Source of the DNA: JALONO01 sp038209965
GTDB lineage: Bacteria; Bacteroidota; Bacteroidia; Cytophagales; Thermoflexibacteraceae
DNA length: 5,172 nucleotides
Direction: 5' to 3'
Assembly: GCA_038209965.1 (NCBI GenBank)
Contig: JBBQXF010000190.1
Coordinates: 1-5,172 of the forward strand
Both the position numbers and the translations under genes were made by a program. How positions within the stretch are numbered: position 1 is the stretch's first letter; every line of letters begins with the position of its first letter. Positions 1-5,172 of this stretch are shown in pieces. Under the pieces are notes generated by a model. It was not told the DNA's origin. It worked only from the letters and a program-made list of their open reading frames with translations, and ran no database searches.

Positions 1-101
1 TTTCGGAAGAGGCCCACTTGGCCACTGTCCAGTCGCTCAAGCACATTTCGCCATTGGCCACCTGCGAGCAAATGATGGAAATTTTGGAGGGTTATAAATA
101 G
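1..101 (+). CDS. 3' end of an unidentified protein-coding gene (partial)
   Basis: The frame starting at base 3 is open for 32 codons and ends at a TAG at 99-101. The visible tail begins SEEAHLATVQSLKHI and ends MMEILEGYK. It reads as a soluble, mostly helical C-terminus with alternating charged and hydrophobic residues and no membrane segment. The other two plus-strand frames hit stops at 73-75 and 93-95, so this is the frame that stays open longest before the intergenic region. The gene begins upstream of the window and converges on the MFS transporter. I do not recognise the family from this short tail. That it is coding at all is inferred from composition and from the way the frame ends cleanly before an intergenic inverted repeat. 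Confidence 0.55.
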   Translation, partial: SEEAHLATVQSLKHISPLATCEQMMEILEGYK

Positions 102-116
102 CTGTTAATTGAGCTG

Positions 117-149
117 TCAGTGGCCAAACCTCGGTTTTTTGCCCGCTGA
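117..149. terminator. Inverted repeat between convergent genes, possible bidirectional terminator
   Basis: TCAGTGGCCAAA (117-128) can pair with TTTGCCCGCTGA (138-149) across a 9-base loop. The 12-position stem contains one G-T wobble and one C-C mismatch. It lies between the stop codon at 99-101 and the transporter stop at 182-184, where two converging transcripts would end. The loop and 3' arm contain a run of six T (135-140), but no T-run follows the stem on either strand, so it is not a textbook intrinsic terminator. A second small inverted repeat (CACCG 152-156, CGGTG 164-168) follows. The terminator role is inferred from position and pairing. Confidence 0.4.
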
Positions 150-181
150 TCCACCGCGTTATCCGGTGCCCAACTCCAGCC

Positions 182-1498
182 CTATTTGGCCGCGACCCGT
201 TGCCATGCTTGGTAAAAACAGAAGGCCGAACCCAGCAATGCTACCAAGGCCGTGATGGCCAAGGACTTGCCCAAGGCCAAATCGTCGTGAAAAACCAGAT
301 CGTTGAGCAACGCCGGGGAAGTGGGCCCTAGGCCAAGGCCCACCGCATTTTGGGCGAACAGCAACAGCGCCGAGGCAAAACTGCGCAACTGGGCCGGCAC
401 CATCTCCTGCACCGCCGCGACGGAAACCCCAATATTGGAACTCATCACCAAGATAAAAAAGACCAGGGCAAATTGGGTCAAGGCGGGCGTGGGCATGGCA
501 TTGTAGGCTAGGCTGATCGGAATCCATACGACAGCCGACCAAAAACAAAAGCGCAGTTTCGCGCCGCGCACGCCCTGGCCCGAGAGATAGTCGGCAATGC
601 GCCCGCCCACCACCAAGCCCACGGGGGCGCACAACATGGAAATGAGGCCCACAAAATCACTGGAGGCCTTGGGGGTCAAGTGCTGGATCCGGGTGAGGTA
701 GGTTGGCATCCACGTGCCGGCCCCGTAGCTCACCACCGTAAACAACGCCGACCCAGCCAAAAACCACCAGAACAACCCACGATCTTTGCTCAAATAACGC
801 ACCGACTCGCCAAAAGTGGGTTGGGCCGCCACTGAAAGATCCGCGTGCGCAAAATTGCGGCGCACCGGCTCGCGCAATAAAAAAACTAGCCCCGCAATGA
901 GCAAACCGGGCAAACCGACGTAGAAAAAAACCAGTTGCCACGAGAATATTTGCCCAATGACCGGCAAAACCACTGTACCCAACGGAGCCACAGCCTCCAA
1001 GATCCGGCCACCGATGATATAAGCCAAACCAGTGCCCAAATAGATCCCAATCGAGTAAACACTGAGGGCGGTGGCCAGCCGTTCTTTGGGAAAGTAATCG
1101 GCAATCATGGAATAGGCCGAAGGGGAAAGGGCCGCCTCTCCCACCCCCACCCCGATACGGGCCAAGAACAATTGGCCATAATTTTTGGCCATGCCACAGG
1201 CAGCGGTCATCAAACTCCACAGGACAATCCCCACCGTGATGATATTTTTGCGGTTGTGCCGGTCGGCCAAGCGCCCAATGGGCAAGCCGAGGGTGGCATA
1301 GAACATGGCAAAACTGGCCCCCAACAACAAGCTGACTTTGGTATCGCTCAGGCCGAGGTCACGCTTCATCGGTTCCACCAACAAATTGACAATGTAGCGA
1401 TCAATGAATGAAAAAATATAGGCAATCATCAAGACGACCACCACGAACCAAGCGTAGGCAGTCCGGGGCCGGGCGGGAATGGGGCTTAAATTGACCAT
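182..1498 (-). CDS. MFS transporter, Spinster-like family
   Basis: This 438-residue inner-membrane protein has the length and about twelve hydrophobic helices of a major facilitator superfamily carrier. A short cytoplasmic N-terminus (residues 1-15) leads into the first helix (about 16-31), which ends in the FIDR motif (31-34). The loop between helices 2 and 3 carries the MFS motif A as GRLADRHNRK (75-84), with Asn82 where Gly is usual. Helix 4 holds the RIGVGVGEAALSPSA segment (114-128), very like Spinster-type proteins in cd17328. A weaker second motif-A copy, GGRIAD (298-303), begins the C-terminal half. The substrate cannot be read from sequence: Spinster relatives move lipids, sugar acids or organic acids, probably by proton coupling. 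The ATG at 1496-1498 places a normal N-terminus before helix 1; no Shine-Dalgarno sequence precedes it. It is transcribed away from the tryptophan dioxygenase gene across a 163-base gap. Family assignment is firm, subfamily good, substrate unknown. Confidence 0.9.
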   Translation of the reverse strand: MVNLSPIPARPRTAYAWFVVVVLMIAYIFSFIDRYIVNLLVEPMKRDLGLSDTKVSLLLGASFAMFYATLGLPIGRLADRHNRKNIITVGIVLWSLMTAACGMAKNYGQLFLARIGVGVGEAALSPSAYSMIADYFPKERLATALSVYSIGIYLGTGLAYIIGGRILEAVAPLGTVVLPVIGQIFSWQLVFFYVGLPGLLIAGLVFLLREPVRRNFAHADLSVAAQPTFGESVRYLSKDRGLFWWFLAGSALFTVVSYGAGTWMPTYLTRIQHLTPKASSDFVGLISMLCAPVGLVVGGRIADYLSGQGVRGAKLRFCFWSAVVWIPISLAYNAMPTPALTQFALVFFILVMSSNIGVSVAAVQEMVPAQLRSFASALLLFAQNAVGLGLGPTSPALLNDLVFHDDLALGKSLAITALVALLGSAFCFYQAWQRVAAK

Positions 1499-1546
1499 GT
1501 GGGTTTTTGACTAATGCGGTTTAAATTGCGCTCAATATACGGTTGT

Positions 1547-1581
1547 TTTGTGAAGTCATTGGCGAGAGGAATAAATTTTTG
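1547..1581 (+). promoter_or_regulatory. Weak candidate Bacteroidota-type promoter for the dioxygenase-proB pair
   Basis: TTTG (1547-1550) is followed after 21 bases by TAAATTTTTG (1572-1581). This resembles the Bacteroidota pattern TTTG, 19-21 bases, TAnnTTTG, but the TA and TTTG parts of the downstream element are two bases too far apart. It would leave a leader of about 70-80 bases before the ATG at 1662. The rest of the 1499-1661 gap is AT-rich with no RNA structure that I can support. No matching element was found in the opposite direction for the transporter; only a sigma-70-like TATATT (minus strand of 1534-1539) was noticed there. Confidence 0.3.
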
Positions 1582-1661
1582 TCGCTTGATTTACCAATCT
1601 GTTTTTGCTTGAAGCCAACTGACTATTTCACTGTTTTAGCCCTACCAACCCAGCTCTCTGC

Positions 1662-2621
1662 ATGGAACGCCCCGATGTACCGCCCAAAATCTTGGCCCAA
1701 TTGGAAAAATTGGAACAGAAGTACGAAGTGATGGGACAGGATTTGTCGTCTTATCTCGACGGCCTACTGTACGCCAACTATACCACTTACTGGGACTATA
1801 TCCATTTGGACACCTTACTGAGCTTGCAAAGCCCCAAAACCGACTTCCCAGATGAGAAAATATTTATCACCTACCACCAAATCACTGAGCTATATTTTAA
1901 TTTGGTGCTGTGGGAAATCCAGCAATTGACCCAGGAAGTCGATTTGACCGAGGCGGTGTTCTTGATGCGGATGAAGCGGCTCATTCGATATTTTCGGCAA
2001 CTGATCAGTTCATTTACGGTCATGATCGATGGAATGGAAGCCGAGCAGTTCTTGAACTTCCGCATGTCGCTCCTGCCCTCGAGCGGGTTCCAGTCGGCCC
2101 AATATCGGATGATCGAGATATGCGCGGCCGAGCTCAAGCACTTGGTCAACCATGATTTCCGTGCCCAGATCGACACCCACACCACGATCGAGGAAATGTA
2201 TGAACAAATTTACTGGAAACGGGGGGCCACCGAGTTGGCCACTGGTAAAAAAACCCTGACGCTCAAGCAGTTTGAGAAAAAATATTCGGAACAATTGATC
2301 CGCTTGGCCTACTCATACCGTGACCTCAACCTGTGGTGGCTTTACCGCAAAAACTTCCCCGAATCGACGGAGGCAATCGAAGCCTTGCGCACGTTCGATG
2401 CCCTGGTAAACGTGGACTGGCGCTTGGCCCACTTCAGTTCGGCCATGCGCTATTTATACCGCGAACCGGCCATTATCGAGGCCACGGGCGGCACCAATTG
2501 GCAAAAATATTTGCCGCCTCGTTTCCAAAAGAATATTTTTTATCCCGAACTCTGGAACGAAGAAGAAAAAGCCGAATGGGGCAAAAGTTGGGTTTTTGAA
2601 CAATTGAAGCGATTTCAGTAG
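1662..2621 (+). CDS. kynA: Tryptophan 2,3-dioxygenase (heme, kynurenine pathway)
   Basis: This cytoplasmic heme enzyme adds O2 to L-tryptophan to give N-formylkynurenine, the first step of the kynurenine route. At 319 residues it is somewhat longer than the roughly 280-300 usual in proteobacteria. Family landmarks appear in order: FITYHQITELYF (68-79), in which Phe68 and His72 match the substrate-pocket Phe51 and His55 of the Xanthomonas enzyme; FLNFR (130-134), with Arg134 matching the carboxylate-binding Arg117; PSSGFQSAQYR (139-149), a signature of the family; and WRLAHF (253-258), with His257 the expected proximal heme ligand. The ATGGTNWQKYLPPRF segment (274-288) corresponds to the GTGG substrate loop in a variant that I associate with Bacteroidota. 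The ATG at 1662 has no Shine-Dalgarno sequence, but the next Met codons lie within or close to the conserved fold. proB follows 14 bases later, suggesting one transcript. All key residues are present, so it should be active. Confidence 0.93.
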   Translation: MERPDVPPKILAQLEKLEQKYEVMGQDLSSYLDGLLYANYTTYWDYIHLDTLLSLQSPKTDFPDEKIFITYHQITELYFNLVLWEIQQLTQEVDLTEAVFLMRMKRLIRYFRQLISSFTVMIDGMEAEQFLNFRMSLLPSSGFQSAQYRMIEICAAELKHLVNHDFRAQIDTHTTIEEMYEQIYWKRGATELATGKKTLTLKQFEKKYSEQLIRLAYSYRDLNLWWLYRKNFPESTEAIEALRTFDALVNVDWRLAHFSSAMRYLYREPAIIEATGGTNWQKYLPPRFQKNIFYPELWNEEEKAEWGKSWVFEQLKRFQ

Positions 2622-2635
2622 ATTGATAAAAAAAG

Positions 2636-3709
2636 ATGAAGTACAAAAAGATAATTGTCAAGATTGGCTCAAATGTACTCACCCAGCCCGATGGGAAACC
2701 CGACATCACCCGGATGGCCCATTTGATCCAGCAGGTGGCCACAGTTATAGGGCAAGGAGTGGAAGTGATCTTGGTTTCATCGGGGGCAGTTGCCTCGGGG
2801 CGCAGCGCGATCCAATTGCCCGAAAAGTATGACCCGGTAGCCCGCCGGCAAGTGCTGGCCGCCGTGGGGCAAGTGAAACTGATCCAGACTTACAACGAAC
2901 TATTGGCCCAGCATGATCTTACTTGCGCCCAAGTGCTGGTCACGCGCGAGGATTTCCGCGATCGGCAGCACTACCTGAACATGAAAAATTGTTTGACCGC
3001 CCTGCTGCAAAACGGAATTATCCCGGTGATCAATGAAAACGACGTGGTGTCAGTCACCGAGCTGATGTTCACCGACAACGACGAGCTGTCGGGTTTAGTG
3101 GCGGCCATGATGGATGTCGAAGCGTTGTTTATTTTGTCCAATGTGGACGGTATTTTCACTGCCCCACCCAGCCAGCCAGGGGCCGTGCTGATCTCGGAGA
3201 TCACGGATCTAAAACAGAGTTTGTCGCGGGTAATCTCCACCGAAAAGTCCGAATTTGGGCGGGGGGGCATGTTGACCAAGACCAACATTGCCCGCAAAGT
3301 GGCTAGGCTGGGCATTGCCGTCCACATTGCCAATGGCCAGCAGGAGGGCATTATTTTGGCCCTGCTGGGCGGCTCTCCGCCGGGCAGTCGGTTTGTGCCC
3401 CACAAAACTGCCCCGGGCCGCAAAAAATGGATCGCCCATGCCGATATTGCCGTCAAGGGCGAGATCATTATCAACGATGGCGCCGCCCAAGCATTGCGGG
3501 CCGGATCAGCCACCAGCCTATTGCCAGTGGGCATTGTGGGGCTAGTGGGCCGGTTCGACAAAGGCGATGTGGTAGGGATTTTTACCCAAACGGGCCAATC
3601 GGTGGGGCTGGGCATTGCCCAATACAGCTCGGACAAAGCCCAAGAACGACTGGGCAAACAGCGCCAGCGGCCTTTGGTGCATTATGATTATTTGTTTTTG
3701 ACCGAATAA
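2636..3709 (+). CDS. proB: Glutamate 5-kinase (ProB) with C-terminal PUA domain
   Basis: This cytoplasmic enzyme phosphorylates L-glutamate with ATP to gamma-glutamyl phosphate, the first committed step of proline synthesis. The 357 residues match the roughly 367-residue two-domain E. coli form. An amino-acid kinase domain covers about residues 1-250: VKIGSNVL (8-15, Lys9), VSSGAVASG (47-55), VINENDVV (131-138, Asp136), FTDNDELSG (145-153, Asn148 and Asp149) and GRGGMLTK (208-215, Lys215), matching the catalytic and substrate-binding positions of E. coli ProB. A PUA domain covers about 262-350, beginning RKKWIAHADIAVKGEIIIN, followed by the tail VHYDYLFL. The kinase segment has GRGGM where GTGGM is usual. 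The start at 2636 follows the dioxygenase stop by 14 bases and is preceded by an A-rich stretch rather than a Shine-Dalgarno sequence. proA, often next to proB, is not the following gene. Feedback inhibition by proline is typical of the family but cannot be read here. Confidence 0.95.
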   Translation: MKYKKIIVKIGSNVLTQPDGKPDITRMAHLIQQVATVIGQGVEVILVSSGAVASGRSAIQLPEKYDPVARRQVLAAVGQVKLIQTYNELLAQHDLTCAQVLVTREDFRDRQHYLNMKNCLTALLQNGIIPVINENDVVSVTELMFTDNDELSGLVAAMMDVEALFILSNVDGIFTAPPSQPGAVLISEITDLKQSLSRVISTEKSEFGRGGMLTKTNIARKVARLGIAVHIANGQQEGIILALLGGSPPGSRFVPHKTAPGRKKWIAHADIAVKGEIIINDGAAQALRAGSATSLLPVGIVGLVGRFDKGDVVGIFTQTGQSVGLGIAQYSSDKAQERLGKQRQRPLVHYDYLFLTE

Positions 3710-3738
3710 AACCACCGAGAAACCAGCCCGGTCATTTT
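3699..3738 (+). terminator. Weak hairpin with T-tract at the proB 3' end
   Basis: TGACCG (3699-3704), which overlaps the last proB codons, is a perfect inverted match to CGGTCA (3729-3734), and TTTT follows at 3735-3738. The loop of 24 bases is long and the stem is only six pairs, so the structure would be marginal. Its position right after the proB stop codon (3707-3709) fits a terminator, but this is inference. Confidence 0.25.
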
Positions 3739-3772
3739 GCAAGATTTTGGGGAATTGATTTGCAAGTTTTGG
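3734..3772. repeat. Imperfect direct repeat upstream of the PSD1 gene, ending in a palindrome
   Basis: ATTTTGCAAGATTTTGG (3734-3750) is repeated as ATTTGCAAGTTTTGG (3758-3772). The copies differ by two single-base deletions and lie about 23 bases apart, close to two helical turns. The second copy runs into TTTGGCCAAA (3768-3777), a perfect 10-base palindrome. Tandem sites with this spacing can bind a regulator on one DNA face, and here they would overlap the upstream element of the candidate promoter. A chance AT-rich repeat is possible. Confidence 0.45.
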
Positions 3773-3790
3773 CCAAATGAGTTAACTTTC
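3759..3790 (+). promoter_or_regulatory. Candidate Bacteroidota-type promoter of the PSD1 gene
   Basis: TTTG (3759-3762) is followed by exactly 20 bases and then TAACTTTC (3783-3790), which matches the Bacteroidota TAnnTTTG element at five of its six fixed positions. Transcription would start near 3795 and leave a leader of about 30 bases before the ATG at 3825. The TTTG lies inside the second copy of the direct repeat, so a factor bound there could block or assist polymerase. Without expression data this is a pattern match only. Confidence 0.5.
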
Positions 3791-3824
3791 CTTCAAAACA
3801 ACTGATTTGTATTCATTCAGCACA

Positions 3825-5172
3825 ATGCGCACAAAAACTTGGCAATGGGGATCGCTTTTATCAATTGGCGGCCTAGCTACTTATCTGGTTTGGGGAGCGA
3901 TATCGCCCAAAGTGAGCTACAATCACGACATTCGCCCAATTATCAATAAAAATTGCATTGCTTGCCACGGTGGGGTCAAAAAATCAGGCGGGGTCAGCTT
4001 TTTGTTTCCCGAAGATGCCTACGCCAAAGGCAAATCGGGCCGGGCGGCGATCGTCCCGGGCGACCCGGCGGCCAGCGAGATGATGCACCGGATCACTTCG
4101 CACGACCCCGAGATACGGATGCCCCTCGAGGGCCAGCCCTTGCCCAGCGAGCAGATCGAGCTGTTGAAACGCTGGATTGAGGAAGGGGCCAAATGGGAAG
4201 ACCACTGGGCCTATGTTCCACCCCAGTTGCCGAAAATCCCGTCGGCGGGCCAAGATTGGGCCCAAAACCCAATCGATCATTTTGTGGCCGAAAAGCTGGC
4301 CGAACAAAAACTCTCCCCCGCAGCGCAAGCCGACCGCCGGACTTTGATCCGCCGGGTGAGCCTTGATCTCATCGGCCTACCCCCCACCCCAGCGCAAGTC
4401 AACCGGTTTTTGACCGATCAATCGCCAAATGCCTACGAAAAAGTGGTGGATAGCCTGCTGGCCTCACCTGCGTATGGTGAGCGCTGGGCCGGAATGTGGC
4501 TGGACATGGCCCGCTATGCCGATTCCAAGGGTTACGAAAAGGATCAATACCGGAGCATTTGGCAATTCCGCGACTATGTGATCCGGGCTTTCAATGCCGA
4601 TAAACCTTTTGACCAGTTTACCACCGAGCAACTGGCCGGCGATCTGCTGCCCAACCCCACCGAGGAGCAGTTGGTGGCAACGGCCTTCCACCGCAATACG
4701 ATGAACAATGACGAAGGCGGAACGGACGATGAAGAATTCCGCACGGCCGAAATCCTTGACCGGGTGAACACCACCTGGGATGTGTGGCAGGGCACCAGTT
4801 TTGCTTGTATCCAGTGCCACAGCCATCCCTATGATCCGATCCGCCACGAAGAATATTACAAGTATTTGGCTTTTTTCAACAACACCCAAGATTATGATCG
4901 CCCCGATGATCTGCCGCTGCTGCGGGTGTATGCCGATTCGGACAAGGTCAAAATGGCCGATTTGATCCAATGGATCGAACAAAAAGAAAAACCGGCCAAT
5001 GCCCAGGTTTTTCAAAAAGTGAAGCAGGGCGAAACCAACACCAACCCATCGATTCGGCAGGTGTTGGGCGGTACCCGCACCCAGCATGGCCTTTCGGCGT
5101 TTGCCCAGCGGCGGCGGCAAGCATTGCTCCCCAAACTCAACGCCCAAGAATTTGACGAATATGAACGGGTCC
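3825..5172 (+). CDS. Cytochrome c-PSD1 (DUF1549) protein, Planctomycete type, 3' end cut off by the window
   Basis: The frame is open from the ATG at 3825 to the window edge (449 codons and one base), so the C-terminus is missing. Residues 1-8 are basic and residues 9-27 hydrophobic, which indicates a signal peptide or N-terminal anchor; no lipobox Cys is seen. A class I cytochrome c domain follows (about 32-122), with the heme motif CIACH (44-48) and a probable axial Met99 in RMPLEG. HWAYVPPQLP (127-136) links to a PSD1/DUF1549 domain (about 148-352) containing SLDLIGLPPTP, YGERWAGMWLDMARYADS and the conserved CIQCHSHPYDPI (328-339), a second CXXCH. Full-length relatives continue into a DUF1553 domain and often precede a DUF1501 gene. 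The biochemical role of the family is not established; extracytoplasmic redox chemistry or polymer breakdown has been suggested by context. The start has no Shine-Dalgarno sequence but is the only one that provides a signal peptide. The gene lies 115 bases after proB and probably has its own promoter. Confidence 0.92.
   Translation, partial: MRTKTWQWGSLLSIGGLATYLVWGAISPKVSYNHDIRPIINKNCIACHGGVKKSGGVSFLFPEDAYAKGKSGRAAIVPGDPAASEMMHRITSHDPEIRMPLEGQPLPSEQIELLKRWIEEGAKWEDHWAYVPPQLPKIPSAGQDWAQNPIDHFVAEKLAEQKLSPAAQADRRTLIRRVSLDLIGLPPTPAQVNRFLTDQSPNAYEKVVDSLLASPAYGERWAGMWLDMARYADSKGYEKDQYRSIWQFRDYVIRAFNADKPFDQFTTEQLAGDLLPNPTEEQLVATAFHRNTMNNDEGGTDDEEFRTAEILDRVNTTWDVWQGTSFACIQCHSHPYDPIRHEEYYKYLAFFNNTQDYDRPDDLPLLRVYADSDKVKMADLIQWIEQKEKPANAQVFQKVKQGETNTNPSIRQVLGGTRTQHGLSAFAQRRRQALLPKLNAQEFDEYERV

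Noticed and set aside
935..1411. 158-codon open frame on the plus strand inside the transporter gene
   Set aside because: It lies antisense to well-conserved MFS sequence, and its translation is rich in Gln, His and Pro with no recognisable motif; it is a shadow of the GC-rich coding strand.
1604..1629. Second possible promoter for the dioxygenase gene (TTTG at 1604-1607 with TATTTC at 1624-1629)
   Set aside because: The spacing is only 16 bases and the downstream element lacks the TTTG part, so it is worse than the weak candidate at 1547-1581.
1499..1661. Possible riboswitch or small RNA in the divergent intergenic region
   Set aside because: I found no strong stem, T-box-like element or Trp-rich leader peptide; the sequence is plain AT-rich DNA.
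2971..3657. 228-codon open frame on the minus strand across proB
   Set aside because: It is antisense to the conserved kinase and PUA motifs of proB and shows no protein family features of its own.
4464..5147. 227-codon open frame on the minus strand across the PSD1 gene
   Set aside because: The plus-strand frame encodes an unmistakable cytochrome c-PSD1 protein throughout this stretch, so the minus-strand frame is a by-product of codon bias.
3825..5172. Whether the last gene is a broken gene or pseudogene because no stop codon is seen
   Set aside because: The frame is continuous and the family is about twice this length; the missing end is explained by the window edge.

Overview
This 5.2 kb window looks like chromosomal DNA from a Bacteroidota-type bacterium with moderate GC, tentatively a Saprospiria or Cytophagia-like lineage. 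The reasons are these: start codons have no clear Shine-Dalgarno sequence and tend to follow A-rich DNA; one upstream region matches the Bacteroidota promoter pattern (TTTG, about 20 bases, TAnnTTTG); the tryptophan dioxygenase and glutamate 5-kinase carry sequence variants I associate with that phylum; and the last gene is a cytochrome c-PSD1 protein, typical of Planctomycetes, Verrucomicrobia and Bacteroidota. The assignment is inference from recalled families, not from a search.

Layout. Bases 1-101 are the 3' end of an unrecognised plus-strand gene. It converges on a minus-strand Spinster-like MFS transporter (182-1498), and an inverted repeat (117-149) lies between the two stop codons. 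A 163-base divergent intergenic region (1499-1661) separates the transporter from a plus-strand pair: tryptophan 2,3-dioxygenase (1662-2621) and, 14 bases later, glutamate 5-kinase ProB with a C-terminal PUA domain (2636-3709). A 115-base intergenic region (3710-3824) holds a weak hairpin, an imperfect direct repeat, a perfect 10-base palindrome and a good Bacteroidota-type promoter candidate. From 3825 to the window edge runs the N-terminal part of a secreted cytochrome c-PSD1 (DUF1549) protein, cut off before its expected DUF1553 domain.

How the genes fit together. The dioxygenase opens tryptophan rings to N-formylkynurenine and ProB commits glutamate to proline synthesis. They are probably co-transcribed but do not share a known pathway, and neither proA nor other kynurenine genes are present in the window. 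The divergent transporter may or may not be related to tryptophan metabolism. The PSD1 gene appears to be a separate transcription unit acting outside the cytoplasm. Most of the window is ordinary metabolism; the least understood part is the PSD1 protein and its upstream region. I saw no mobile element, CRISPR array, tRNA or rRNA.
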